Positions 1-10,767 of a stretch of DNA of 64,000 nt are shown piece by piece. The notes beneath the pieces are model-generated. The model worked only from the letters and a program-made list of their open reading frames with translations, did not search any database and was not told the origin of the DNA. Both the position numbers and the translations under genes were made by a program. Position 1 is the stretch's first letter, and every line of letters starts with the position of its first letter. Source of the DNA: Rebecca billardiae RCC1528 (lineage: Eukaryota > Haptophyta); NCBI GenBank assembly GCA_965240325.2, contig OZ251239.1, positions 930,001 through 994,000 on the forward strand, given 5' to 3'.

Positions 1-616
1 CGGCTTCGGGGGTGTGACCTAGTCACCTCACGCGTTTATCAACGCGGCCCCCACCTCAATCTACTCTCATGTGGGTCTACCGAGTGAGTGAGTTACGCGG
101 CGAAAGCGCGACTTCGACCGCGCGCCTCCGCTGCGCACATCACGGGCCGGGCCCGTCTTGGGGGGGGAAGTCAGCTGCGACCGTGGCGCATGATCGCAGA
201 AGCAGTGCCGGCAGTACGGCCTGCATCAGCTAGTGCCGCGCCGTCGTGGCGCGCGCGGTACGGTTGCGCGTTTGCAGCGCTCGCCGCTCGGCGACGGCAC
301 GCGCGTGCGGCTCAGGTGTGTCAAATGCGGTCTCGTCGGCGCGCTTTCGCCTGCCACCTCGTGCACCCGTGCCGCCAGTTTCATCGTCTTCATGAGGACT
401 GCTGCTGCTGTCGCCATCCGCTCTCCATCACCCCGAGTCGCCGGTCGCGCGGCGCGCGCGGTAGGCACTAGGCAGGGCGTACGGTCACTCACCCGTGCAA
501 CGGGTCAAGTGGCCAGAGTACGTCTGGTCGTTGGCTGGCACGGGCCGCAGCGCTAAAGCACCCTGCTGTCACACCCGACTCCTTCAGTACTCCGAGCTCC
601 GCGGCACGACTCACTC

Positions 617-743
617 GGCACGATCGCGGACGGGTCGGATCCGAGCTGATCAGCCAGAGTTGGACACAGTTTGGCAGCTACTAGTAGTAATTCCGATGCC
701 GATGGCACGATCGCGGACGGGTCGGATCCGAGCTGATCAGCCA
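617..743. repeat. 40-bp direct repeat, two copies
   Basis: Copies at 617-656 and 704-743 are identical over about 40 bp, starting GGCACGATCGCGGACGGGTC and ending AGCTGATCAGCCA. The following bases (GTTGGACA...TTTGGCAGCTA) are also similar with small gaps, so the duplicated unit is about 87 bp. Confidence 0.85.
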
Positions 744-1231
744 GTTGGACATTTGGCAGCTAGTTGTCAGACGGACGTCCGATTTGACGACCGGTGCCGG
801 GTGCGGTCTCAGGTCCGCTGCTGTGATTGTGTGAAGTGTGAATGAGTCTCGCGGTCGCGCAGGCAGGGCGACGGTCGGACTAATATAGCTTCAGTCATCT
901 CAGAACCGACTTCAACTGGCGAACTGCCACTACGGCGGAGAGCCGCGATTGCACGGCCACCGCGGGCCCCCAACTGCGTTGATTCTATGCAGAAAAGGAC
1001 CGCGGAACGCGGTCATATATTATATATATATAATTAAATTGAATACTCCTCATCATTAATAATATTATCAGCGCGTGCAGAAGCGGCTACTAGTCGGATC
1101 GGGCTACTATAGCTAGCCGCATTATTATTGAGTCATTGATGATGTGACGATGACGACTCGCGGGCGGATAGAAATATATTAGAATTCCGAGATGGCAGCA
1201 CGGATATGACTGATGAATTATAATCCCGTGA

Positions 1232-1275
1232 ACACACACACACACACACACACATACACACACACACACACACAC
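1232..1275. repeat. (CA)n microsatellite
   Basis: About 21 CA dinucleotides with a single T interruption, next to AT-rich sequence beyond the 3' end of the TPR gene. Confidence 0.9.
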
Positions 1276-1342
1276 ATGATGCATATATTATATCCGAGTA
1301 GAATGCTGCGACCCGCCTGCTCTCGTATGAGTCGTCGCGACG

Positions 1343-3964
1343 TCAGCCCTGCTGTGCCTCGAGCAGGGAGGCCAGGCCTTGGGCAGAGTCGAGCGTATGT
1401 GCAGCGGCCGGCCCGAGCTGTGCCTCCTGCCCAGCGAGCGCCCGCCTGAAGAGCTGCTCTGCCTTCTCCAGCCGACCCTTGGCAGCGAACAGCCTAGCAT
1501 TGTGGTAAGCAGAGCGCAACGTGAGCAAGTGCATCGCGCCGAGCTGCTCCTCGCACCCCTCAAGCGCGCGCCGGCTCAGCGGCTCCGCCTCTTCCAGCTT
1601 GCCCTGGGCATGCAGCAGCACGGCTAGGCTGATCATCGATGTGAGCGTATCAGGGTGCGCAGCGCCGAGCTGCTCCTCCCTGCCCTCGAGCGCACGCCGG
1701 AACATCGGCTCCGCCTCGGCCAGCTCACCCTGAGCCTTCAGCAGCAAGGCCAGGTTGTTCACAGACATGAGCGTGTCAGGGTGCGCAGCACCGCGCTGCT
1801 CCTCGTAGCCCTCGAGCGCGCGCCGATACAGCGGCTCTGCCTCGGCCAGCTTGCCCTGGTCCATCAGCACCCCTGCCAGGTTGCTTACTGCAAGCAGCGT
1901 GCTCAGATGCGCTGCGCCGAGCTGCTCCTCGTAGCCCTGGAGCGCACGCCGGCACAGCGGCTCCGCCTCGGCCAGCTTGCCCTGGGCACGCAGCAGCGCT
2001 GCCAGGTTGCCCACCGACAGGAGCGTGCTCGGATGCGCTGCGCCGAGCTGCTCCTCGTAGCCCTCGAGCGCGCGCCGGAGCATCGACTCTGCCTCGGCCA
2101 GCTTGCCCTGAGCCCACAGCAGAAAGGCCAGGTTGTTCACACACGAGAGTGTGCTCGGATGCGCAGTGCCTAGCTGCTCCTCGAAGCCCTCGAGCGCGCG
2201 CCTATACAGCTGCCCAGCCTCCTCCAGCTCACCCTGAGCCTTCAGCACCATGGCCAGGTTGTTCACAGACATGAGCGTGTCAGGGTGCGCAGCGCCGAGC
2301 TGCTCCTCGTAGCCCTCGAGCGCACGCCGGAACATCGGCTCCGCCTCCTCGAGCTTGCCCAGGCCCCTCAGCAGCCCTGCCAGGTTGTTCACAGACATGA
2401 GCGTGTCAGGGTGCGCTGCGCCGAGCTGGTGCTCTTTGCCCTCGAGGGCACGCCGGCACAGCGGCTCCGCCTCTGCGAGCTTGCCCTGGGCATGCAGCAG
2501 CTCTGCCAGGTTGCTCACCGACAGGAGCGTGCTCTGATGCGCTGTGCCGAGCTGCTCCTCGTAGCCCTCAAGCGCGCGCCGGAGCATCGGCTCTGCCTCG
2601 GCCAGCTTGCCCTGAGCCCACAGCAGCAAGGCCAGGTTGTTCACACACGAGAGTGTGCTCGGATGCGCAGTGCCTAGCTGCTCCTCGTAGCCCTCGAGCG
2701 CGCGCCTATACAGCTGCCCAGCCTCCTCAAGCTCACCCTGAGCCTTCAGCACCATGGCCAGATTGTTCACACACGTGAGTGTGTTCGGATGCGCAGAGCC
2801 GAGCTGCTCCTCGTAGCCCTCGAGCGCGCGCCGGAGCATCGACTCTGCCTCGGCCAGCTTGCCCTGGTCCTTCAGCAACAATGCCACCAGGTTCATGAGT
2901 TGATAGTTGTCCTCCTCGCCACGCACAGCCGCCATTCCCTCCGCAGCGAGCCAGGCGCGCATCTCGCCAAGCACCACCGCGTTGAGACTGCTCACGCCGC
3001 CCGCCTCCTGCGCCACCGCCTTCATGATGTTGGCCTTGTCCTCAGCCACTGTGGCCTCCGCGTCTGCCAGCGAGATCTTGGACAGCGCCGTCTGGATCCC
3101 CATGAAGTCTGCAAGCAGCGCCTTCCGAAAGTCTGTCGTCTGGGCGCGCGGCAGGCACACCTCCAGCGGCACGCCCAGCTGGTGGCTCGCGTACACCTCG
3201 TACAGGCACCACACGCGACCCAGGGACGCGGGCTTGTTCCAGGGCGCGAGGATGAGCACAGTGCGACCAACGCGCTCAATGGTGGTGCGGAATTCGGTGG
3301 TCAGCGACTCGTAGGTGAACGCGCCCGTCGCGTGCTGGTTGTTGTTGATTGCGCAAAACCACACGCGGTCCGTCTCCGCCATCACTGGCTCCAGCGCGTC
3401 CACGTCGTCGGCAAACGTGTAGCCCCACGTTTGGCTCGCGTACACGGTGGCCGGGCCCTTGTCCTCTACGGGCACGACGTCGATGAAGGCACACGCGTGC
3501 TCGGCGGTGTCGGGCTTGATGATCTCGTGCACCACGTCTGAGGTCGTCAGTGGCTGGCCTGCGGGCCGGCACGAGCCCCCGTCCCAAGAGCGCGGCGGGC
3601 CCTGGCCCTTCTCGAGCACCTCTGCCCTCGTGCGCAGACCGCGCATCAGACGGATGGACACGCCCACCGCCTGGCCATCGCCCATAGGCGTTGCCGCAAG
3701 GTGCACTGAGCTCGAATCGGCTGCATGCGCGGGCAGCGCGAACGAGCCCGAGCCCAGGAGAGCAGGGCCGCTGGATGGCGCCACCGACCCGCCCACCGCG
3801 GCAGCAGCAGCATCCGTGCGCGCAGACGCTGCACTTCCACCGTCGCCGCTCTGCTCGGGCGCTGAACGAGGTGAGGCGAGCTCGCCTGCCGTGCCAGACG
3901 CAAGCGCCGTCGGATGCTCCTCGACGACGAGGGCCTCTGCATGCATGGACGCGCAACAGCCCAT
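1343..3964 (-). CDS. TPR-repeat protein with N-terminal WCLYE domain and probable myristoylation signal
   Basis: 873 aa. I chose the ATG at 3964 because it has a strong Kozak context (GCCGCCATGG) and gives the N-terminus MGCCASMH, which fits N-myristoylation (Gly2, Ser6) plus palmitoylation (Cys3/Cys4); the frame is open further upstream. Residues ~145-330 form a domain containing VVHEIIKP, INNNQH and W252-CLY-E256, the last resembling the WCxxE motif of TIR-like folds (inference). Residues ~360-873 are twelve 42-aa TPR units of kinesin-light-chain type (RRALEGYEEQLG..HP.TL..VNNLA). Such proteins usually act as scaffolds; membrane attachment would follow from the lipid signal. No partner can be named. 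The gene at 26238-30902 is a paralogue with the same layout. Confidence 0.85.
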   Translation of the reverse strand: MGCCASMHAEALVVEEHPTALASGTAGELASPRSAPEQSGDGGSAASARTDAAAAAVGGSVAPSSGPALLGSGSFALPAHAADSSSVHLAATPMGDGQAVGVSIRLMRGLRTRAEVLEKGQGPPRSWDGGSCRPAGQPLTTSDVVHEIIKPDTAEHACAFIDVVPVEDKGPATVYASQTWGYTFADDVDALEPVMAETDRVWFCAINNNQHATGAFTYESLTTEFRTTIERVGRTVLILAPWNKPASLGRVWCLYEVYASHQLGVPLEVCLPRAQTTDFRKALLADFMGIQTALSKISLADAEATVAEDKANIMKAVAQEAGGVSSLNAVVLGEMRAWLAAEGMAAVRGEEDNYQLMNLVALLLKDQGKLAEAESMLRRALEGYEEQLGSAHPNTLTCVNNLAMVLKAQGELEEAGQLYRRALEGYEEQLGTAHPSTLSCVNNLALLLWAQGKLAEAEPMLRRALEGYEEQLGTAHQSTLLSVSNLAELLHAQGKLAEAEPLCRRALEGKEHQLGAAHPDTLMSVNNLAGLLRGLGKLEEAEPMFRRALEGYEEQLGAAHPDTLMSVNNLAMVLKAQGELEEAGQLYRRALEGFEEQLGTAHPSTLSCVNNLAFLLWAQGKLAEAESMLRRALEGYEEQLGAAHPSTLLSVGNLAALLRAQGKLAEAEPLCRRALQGYEEQLGAAHLSTLLAVSNLAGVLMDQGKLAEAEPLYRRALEGYEEQRGAAHPDTLMSVNNLALLLKAQGELAEAEPMFRRALEGREEQLGAAHPDTLTSMISLAVLLHAQGKLEEAEPLSRRALEGCEEQLGAMHLLTLRSAYHNARLFAAKGRLEKAEQLFRRALAGQEAQLGPAAAHTLDSAQGLASLLEAQQG
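2101..2775 (-). repeat. Recent 504-bp internal duplication of four TPR units
   Basis: The DNA from about 2101-2265 is almost identical to 2605-2769. The offset is exactly 504 bp, i.e. four 126-bp TPR codon units, and it reproduces the unusual variant unit containing GELEEAGQLY. Neighbouring units are much more diverged, so this block was duplicated recently. Confidence 0.8.
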
Positions 3965-4722
3965 GGCGGCGAGCGGTGCCTCAGCGTACTTGCGCCGTTC
4001 GTCTCGGGGCCGCGCCCTGATCAGAGGGCACCTGTTCTCTCGGGTTTCGGGCTTTCGGCTTGGTTTCGGCGAATAAGTTTCCTTGCCGCTGCGACGATCG
4101 AACACGGCGCTGAATGCGCGCGCGTATTTATTTTTTTCAGAAAGGAATTTTGGTGTCGTATGTGTGACGATGTGATGAGCTGACGATGATTCAGCCAGTG
4201 TGACTTAGCAGCTCGTCAGTCTCACAGCATCGTCTAGATCGTATCATCACTCGACACTCATCACCGTGCGCGCGATCTCGTACGTGTGATATGCTCGCAC
4301 GGCGCGGGCGGCTCGAGCTGGCAGTGCGATGTGCGCGCGCCACCCACGCGCACGACAGCGCACGTCACAGCTCGAACGCATGCATGCATCATCCGCGGCA
4401 CAGCGCCCTCATCACCCGCCGGCGCACCACGCCACGCGCAGCGCAAGCTCGAGCAGCCGCTAAGTGAGCTGCTGTGCCTCCGCAGCACCACCGTGCGGCA
4501 ACCGGCTGAACACGGGGCTCGGTGCCTACGCCTGCTTGGGCTGCATGCGCTGCACGTGCACCGCGCACGCGCACCCAGGCACAGCAAGACAACTGCGGGC
4601 CGCCCTCTCAGGCGCTTGGCAGCGGCAGCCCATCGCGGCCCATCGGGTGTGAAGAGGGCGGCGGCGAGCACTCGCATGCCGCGCACCCGCAAGCCTGCAC
4701 GACCAGAGCGACACCCACGGGC
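3965..4722. other. Intergenic region between two minus-strand genes
   Basis: Holds the 5' flank of the TPR gene, whose ATG is at 3964, and the 3' flank of the RCC1 gene. A T-run (TTTATTTTTTT) lies near 4125-4137. Several long open frames cross 4261-4864 on both strands, but none shows a recognisable domain and they read as GC-rich noise. Confidence 0.5.
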
Positions 4723-6093
4723 TCAGCGCGGCCCACAGCGCAGGGGCGGCACCTGCGACGCGCGCTGCGGCGTCAGCTGCGCTCCGCCATCATTGCCCAC
4801 GCCCAGGCCGAGCGCGCCCGAATGCATGCCGCACGCGTGCACGCTGCCGTCCGCTGTGACGTAGTGAGCGTGGGTAGCGCCGAATGAGCAGCCGACCACG
4901 CGCGCATGCGCGAGGCCCTGCACCCGCTCGGGCAGCGGGAAATCCCCTGAGAGCCCCAGCCCCAGCACGTCGGAGCGTCCAAACGCGTGCACGCTGCCGT
5001 CCGCGCACACCACAGCGCTGGTGTGCACGCCTGCGCTGGCGCGCACGGCGCTCACGCCCGCCAGCGCCTCGATGCGCGTGGGCACATGCCGGCTGCTCTC
5101 GTCCCCGTGGCCGAGCGCACCCGCATACCCCGAGCCGAAGGAGTGCACGGCCCCCGCGGCGTCCACCACCAGGTTGTGCCCGTAGCCCGCGCTCACGTGC
5201 ACAGCGTGCACGCCCGCGAGCGCCTCGATGCGAAGCGGCGTGCGCTGATCACGAGAGTTGCCGTGGCCAAGGCAGCCGCCACTGCCAGATCCACACGAGT
5301 ACACGGCGCCGCACGCTGAGAGCAGCAGCGTGTGCTCCCCGCTCACAGCCACGCCGCCCACGCGCACGCCGTCCAGTGCCTCGATGCGCGTCGGCTCCAG
5401 CCGCTCCTCCGTGTCGCCGTGGCCGAGCTGGCCGAACATGTTCCAGCCCCAGCTGTACGCCGCGCCAGCGGCCGTGAGCGCGAGGCAGTGGCTGGGAACG
5501 ACCGCGATGCCGACGACGAGCTCTGCGTCGAGCGCCGCCACCCGCACGAACGCCCGTCGCTCAGCCTTGTCGCCCACGCCCAGCTGGCCGTACTCGTTCA
5601 AGCCGCAGCCGTACACGGCGCCGGTATCGCTCAGCGCAAGCAGGTCGGCGAGGCCAGCCGCCACCGCGCGCACGCGCACGGCTGCAAGCGAGGCCACGCG
5701 CTTCGGCACGAGCAAGCCGGACTCCCTGCTGAGCTCGGGATGGCCCAGCGGCACGCCGCACGTGTGCACGCCGCCGTCCACGTCGACAAACGCGCTGAAA
5801 GATGCGCGATCGACTCCACCGGCGGCTGCAGTGTGCGCGTGCTCGTGTGCGAGCTTGAGAACACGCTCGCGCGCGAACAGCTCCTCCGTCCACGTGGACA
5901 CGCCCACGGCCAGCGTCGCCGGCAGCGCGGCCTCGTGCCCGCGTGTGCGCGCTCGCTCGCGCAGCACATGCTCGAGCGGCGCGCCGCGGAAGAGGCGCGC
6001 GGTGGCGTTGGCGGCGGCGAGGTCACATAAGTCATCGAGGTGGGCGAGGATGCGCGCGACCAGCTCGGGCGGCACGACGGTCAGTCGCGACAT
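4723..6093 (-). CDS. F-box-like RCC1-repeat protein
   Basis: 456 aa from the ATG at 6093; the frame is open upstream but that part is unlike coding sequence and includes the tRNA flank. Residues 1-40 (LTVVPPELVARILAHLDDL...) resemble an F-box, followed by about seven RCC1 blades with the typical G..YSWG.N..GQLGHGD pattern, forming a predicted seven-bladed propeller. In this architecture the F-box would bind SKP1 and the propeller would bind substrate, giving an SCF ubiquitin-ligase adaptor; a plain RCC1-type regulator is the alternative. It lies upstream of, and diverges from, the tRNA and UTP20. Confidence 0.82.
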   Translation of the reverse strand: MSRLTVVPPELVARILAHLDDLCDLAAANATARLFRGAPLEHVLRERARTRGHEAALPATLAVGVSTWTEELFARERVLKLAHEHAHTAAAGGVDRASFSAFVDVDGGVHTCGVPLGHPELSRESGLLVPKRVASLAAVRVRAVAAGLADLLALSDTGAVYGCGLNEYGQLGVGDKAERRAFVRVAALDAELVVGIAVVPSHCLALTAAGAAYSWGWNMFGQLGHGDTEERLEPTRIEALDGVRVGGVAVSGEHTLLLSACGAVYSCGSGSGGCLGHGNSRDQRTPLRIEALAGVHAVHVSAGYGHNLVVDAAGAVHSFGSGYAGALGHGDESSRHVPTRIEALAGVSAVRASAGVHTSAVVCADGSVHAFGRSDVLGLGLSGDFPLPERVQGLAHARVVGCSFGATHAHYVTADGSVHACGMHSGALGLGVGNDGGAQLTPQRASQVPPLRCGPR

Positions 6094-6281
6094 TGAGCCG
6101 TCGTCAATCCCAGGCAGCAAGCAGGGTGGCGATGGTGCTCGCCGTCTCCGAGCGACGACCCAGCCGCTGAACCCGGCACGCACCTGGCGGAGCGCCAAAG
6201 CGCGCCCGCAAAGCACAGAGTGGCAACAAGATGCAACATTTTCATATACCCGCGCGCGCGACACGCAGAATTGTAACACCC

Positions 6282-6354
6282 GGGTTGATAGCTCAGTTGG
6301 GAGAGCGTACGACTGAAGATCGTAAGGTCACAGGATCGATCCCTGTTCAGCCCA
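6282..6354 (+). tRNA. tRNA-Phe (GAA)
   Basis: All arms fold: acceptor GGGTTGA/TCAGCCC with discriminator A, D stem GCTC/GAGC with GG in the loop, anticodon stem TACGA/TCGTA around loop CTGAAGA (anticodon GAA at 6315-6317), and T stem ACAGG/CCTGT. The T loop is ATCGATC, so position 54 is A rather than the usual T. No CCA is encoded and there is no intron. The first T4 run downstream, a possible Pol III stop, is at 6382-6385. Confidence 0.95.
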
Positions 6355-6355
6355 T

Positions 6356-6523
6356 GGTTTCTTCTTGTTGCACTGCATGACTTTTGGTTTCTTGTCGTTG
6401 CACTTCTTGACTTTCCCCCATGAGCAGCGTGCACTTTTGACTTTTTTCGCCGGCCTGCCAGCCCGCGACTGACCACTGTCGCCAATGGTGCCAGCCCGCC
6501 ACTGACCACTGTCTCGCCAAGGG
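6356..6523. repeat. Two short tandem duplications downstream of the tRNA
   Basis: 6356-6385 and 6386-6413 are related copies of a ~30-bp unit (GGTTTCTT..TTGCACT..TGACTTT). 6456-6488 and 6489-6523 are copies of a ~33-bp unit (TGCCAGCCCG.GACTGACCAC). No function is apparent. Confidence 0.7.
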
Positions 6524-7908
6524 TGCCAGGGTGGTCCTCCTCGGCGTGCATCACGGCGCAGAGGGGTGGACAGGGTGATGGTCCTCGCGCACGCGCAGTG
6601 TCATGGCGCAGAGGGGCGCGTGGCCAAGGTCAGAGTCGGCACAGTCCGGCAAGATTCGGGCCCCAGACCCAGACGGCCTCACGGCCACTGTGGCTGTGCC
6701 CAAACGCGTGCGCACACTGTTGTCTGTTGCCGTCCGCGCCCGCAGCATAGCAGCGTTGTGAGTGACAGCGCGCTGCGTGCGTGCGATAGTCGGACCATCT
6801 GCCGGAGATGGCGCGTCGCACTGGGCACTCGGGCGCGTCGTGCACAGCATTGACGCGGCAGCTCTGAGGAGTGAGGGCCAGTCGGATGCGCTTCACGGCC
6901 GAGCCCCATGCCTGAGGAGCCAGCCCCCACAACTCTGCTTCTTCAAAATTCAACGAGCCTGATGGCTGCGTGCGGATGACTAGCTACGTACGAAGCCGTG
7001 CACATAGCGCGCTAGCTGAGCCGGCGCGCAGCCCTGCTGCAACGCACGCGCCGCGCTAGCAGCGTGCGGCGGCGGCGCCGCCAACGGCGCCAACCGGTGG
7101 ACGGGCGCCAACGCACGCGCCAGCTGCGGGGTGGCAGGCACCCTTCAAGGCAGCGGAAGACAGTGCTGTCGCGGGCTGTGCGCGGCTGAGAGGCGGCCGA
7201 TGCGCTCGCTCACCGTGCGCGGCAGCGTACGCGCCGCGCCTGGTCAATGTCGTGCGCGTTGACGTGTAGCATGGGGGCAGCAGAGAGCGGTGGCAGGTGG
7301 TGCTTGGCTATGGACGCAATCTGATCACTAGGCCGCCAGGGGCCGATTGGAGGGCGTGCATGCCGAGACATGTATGCCGATATGAGTGGGTGGCACGACC
7401 ATTCAGGAGCCACGGCTCCCGAGCAGTGACCGGCCTGCTTCTCTCGGCCGCAGCAGGCATACGGCACACGCCGCCCGCCCTGATGTCCCGCGCACCGGCT
7501 GCGTCGGGTGGCGGGTGCAGTGGGATCGCGTCGTCAACGCGCCCGTCCTGATGGAGTGATGGGCGCCGCGCCGCTCACCAGTCGCCGTTCGTCAGTTGCC
7601 AGCCGGAGCGGCCAATTTGTAGATTGCGTCCGGACGCACGTCGCCTGCGGGAAAAATCGCGCCACGTTCTTGGACCGAGCGAGAACCGGGCGACAATGGC
7701 CGGGCGTCACGTGCACGCCAGCCAGTAGCACCCCCGTCTCGCGCGCCCCGCCCGCGCCGCGCGCCCCGCGCTCGGCTCGCCTCGGGCAAGAGCGGTCTGC
7801 GCGCCGCACCGCACGAGCGCCGGCCAGAGGCCCGCCGCTCCCGAGCCAGCCGCCTCGGCGCTCGCCCTCTCCCTCGCCCGCGCCCCGGCTGCCGACGCGC
7901 CCCGCGAG
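6524..7908. other. Intergenic region upstream of UTP20
   Basis: No supported gene. Composition shifts to strongly GC-rich from about 7700 as the UTP20 start is approached. The right end should contain the UTP20 promoter and 5' untranslated region, but no core element is recognisable. Confidence 0.5.
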
Positions 7909-9533
7909 ATGGCTCCTGCCAACAAAGCGCGCGCCGGCGCGGCGCGCGACGGCGGCGCCGCCGCGTCGGGCGGGCGCAAGCGCAAGGCGCCGGGCGGCGG
8001 CGGCGTGCCGCACGCCGCCGGCTCCGACTCGGACGACCCGCTCGCCGCCGCCGCGCACCACCAGCACCAACACCACCCGGCGCGAGAGAAGAGACATCGC
8101 TTCCGCACGGTCGCGCAGCGCGTCGCGGCGGTCGACGCGGACATCCGGCGCTCGGACGCGCTGGAGCACGAGCGGCGCGCGGCGCCGGCGTCGCTCGACG
8201 CGCCGCCCTTCGCCGCGCAGACGCTCGATAAGTGGCGCGAGCTCGACCTCTCCGCGCAGATGGGCGCGCTCAGCGCCGAGGCGGCACCGCTGCTGCGCAC
8301 GCTGCCACTCGCGTTGCGGCATCGCGCGAGGCTCGGCGCGGTGCTGGGCGGGCACATCCGCGGCGGCGGCGCGCGCGACGCGGCGCTCGAGGTCGCCTCG
8401 GCCCTCGCCGCCGACCTCCGCGCCGACTTCTGCCCCGAGCCGTGCGCCGCGCTCCTCGACGCGATCGGCGCGGCGGTCGCGGCCGCGCCGACCGATGATT
8501 CCTCGCTGGAATCAAACTTCCGCGCGCTCGCGCGTTTCGTCAAGTACGCGCGCGCGCCGCTGCTGCGCGGGCTGCCGGGGAGCGTGTGCGAGGGCGCGCC
8601 GGCGGCGCTGCTCGCGCACCACGCGCCGCACGTGCGCGACCTCGCCGCGCGCGCGCTCGGCGCGCTGCTGCGCGGCGCGGACGGCGCGACAGTCGACGCA
8701 ACCGTGGGCGCGGCGCTGGCGCGCGCGGCGGCCGCGCCCGACGCGGCCGCGCGCGCCGCGGCGCTGGCGGGCGTGGGCGCGCTCGTCGCGCGCGGCGCGG
8801 GCGGCGCGGCGCACACGCTCCACTCGCGCGCGGCGCACCCGCTGCGCGCGCTCCTCGTCGCGCGCGCGCCCGCCGACGACGGCGCGGCGCGCGCGGCGCT
8901 CGGCGCGGTTGCCACGGTGGCGGAGGCGGTGCGTGCCCCGCACGGCGCGCCGGTGTGGGCGGCGCTGTGCGCGGCGCTCGACGGCGCGCTGGGCGCGGAG
9001 GGGTGCGCGGAGGGCGCGGCGCGCGCGCTGCGCCTCGTCACGGCGTGGGCCGAGCACCGCCGCGGCTCGCGCCTCACGCCCGACGACGTGCGAGCCTTTG
9101 CGTCGCGCGCGCGCGCCGCGGCCGACGCGGCGCGCGCCGCGCCGCGCGCGGCCGAGGCCGCGGCGCGCGCGCACGCGCTCGCCGCCGCGGCGTGCGCGGT
9201 GCTGCGCTCGCGCGCGGCGGGCGCGGAGGTGGAGGGCGCGGCGAGCGTGTGGCACGCCGCGCGCGACGCGTGCGCCGCCCTCCCGCCGCTCGCGCCCGCC
9301 CACCCGCCCGCCGCGGCCGTGGCCGTGCGCGCGCTGTGCGCACTGCGCGGCTGCGCGCCGAGCGCCGCGGCGGCCGCGGCCGCGGCCGCGCTCTCGCGCG
9401 CGCTCGGCGAGCTCGCGGCGGCGGGGTCGGCGGCGGTGGACGTGGAGCTGCTCGGCGCGGCGCTCGACGCGCGCCCGCCGCTCGCGCTGCCGCACCACGC
9501 CGCCGCCGCCCTCGTCGAGCGCGCCGCCGCCGA

Positions 9534-9570
<37 letters not shown>

Positions 9571-10721
9571 GACGCCGCCGGCGCGTGCGGCGGCGCGCGC
9601 GCGGCCGCGCGCGGCTGGGCGGCGCTGGAGCTGCTGGCGCGCGCGCCGGCGTCGAGCGGCGTGACGGTGGTCGCCGCCGCCGCCGCCGCCGCCGCGGGCG
9701 GCGGCGCGGACTCCAGCCGGCTGCGCCGCGCGCTACTGTCTCTGCACCAGCGCCTGTGCGCCGCGCCGCCGCCGCCACCGCCGCCTGAGCGCGCCGCGCT
9801 CGCGCGCGCGCTGCGGCCGCTGCGCGGCGGCGGCGAGGGCGGCGCGGAGGCGGGCGCGATCCTCGGTCTCACCGCCGCCGACGCCGCCACCGCCGCGGCG
9901 GCCGACCACGCCGCCGCCGCGCGCGCGCTCGGCGGCGCGTGCGTGCGCGCGCTCAGCGCGCTCGAGCGCGCCTCGCTGCCCGCGCCTCGGGAGCTGCTGC
10001 GAGCATGGCTGCTCGGCGGCGGGCGGCGCGCGTGCCCGCACGCGCTGCGCGCGGTCGGCGCCGCGCTGCGCGCCGCGCCGCACCCCGCCGCCCCGCTCGA
10101 CGCGCGCACCGCGCTCGCGTGCGCGCGCGCGCTCGGCCCGCAGCTGTGCGCGCGCGGCGCCGCACTGCGACTGGCGTCCCTCGAAGTGCTTCAGCTGACG
10201 CTCAGCGTGGCCGCCGGCGCCGACGGCGCCGGCGGGGGTGCGGAGGAGGAGGAGGAGGGCGTGCTCGAGGGCGGGGCGGGGGGCCCCGCCGGCGCGCCGC
10301 CGCTCCCGCCGCTCTCGCTCGCGCACGCGCGCGCCGTCGTCGCCGCTGCCCACGCCGCCATCACCGCGCCGCGCACGACACTCGATCGCAGCGCGGCGCT
10401 GTCCCTTGAGCAGCTGCGGCGGGCGGCGTCGGCGTCGGCGGGGTCGGCGGCGCTGGCGACGTGCGCGGCGCTCGGCGCGCTGCGCACGCCGTTCGCCCCG
10501 CTCTGGCCACCCGCGCGCGAGGTCCTCGCCGCCGCCGCCACCGCGGACGCCGACGGCGTGTACGCGCGCGTGCGCGCCGCGCTTGCCGAGGCCTGCCTTG
10601 AGCTCGGCGCGCGCGGCGTGCCCGCGCGCGCGGACGAGGCGGAGGCGGAGGCGGAGGCGGACGGGGGCGAGGGCGGGGAGGAGGGCGGCGATGGCGCGGC
10701 CGCGGCCGCCGCCTCGCGTGC

Positions 10722-10767
<46 letters not shown>

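Larger units (their letters stand above)
1..1342. other. Intergenic region, left edge
   Basis: No coding region is supported; the open frames overlap in several phases and look like nothing recognisable. The stretch holds a 40-bp direct repeat, an AT-rich patch around 1015-1065 and a (CA)n tract at 1232-1275. It lies downstream of the minus-strand TPR gene that ends at 1343, so its right end is probably that gene's 3' untranslated region. Confidence 0.6.

Noticed and set aside
4261-4887. Several overlapping ORFs between the first two genes
   Set aside because: No domain, and frames on both strands are equally open; typical of GC-rich intergenic DNA.
7508-9664. Plus-strand Arg-rich ORF overlapping the UTP20 start
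   Set aside because: It is a shifted frame of UTP20; the UTP20 family motifs are in the other frame.
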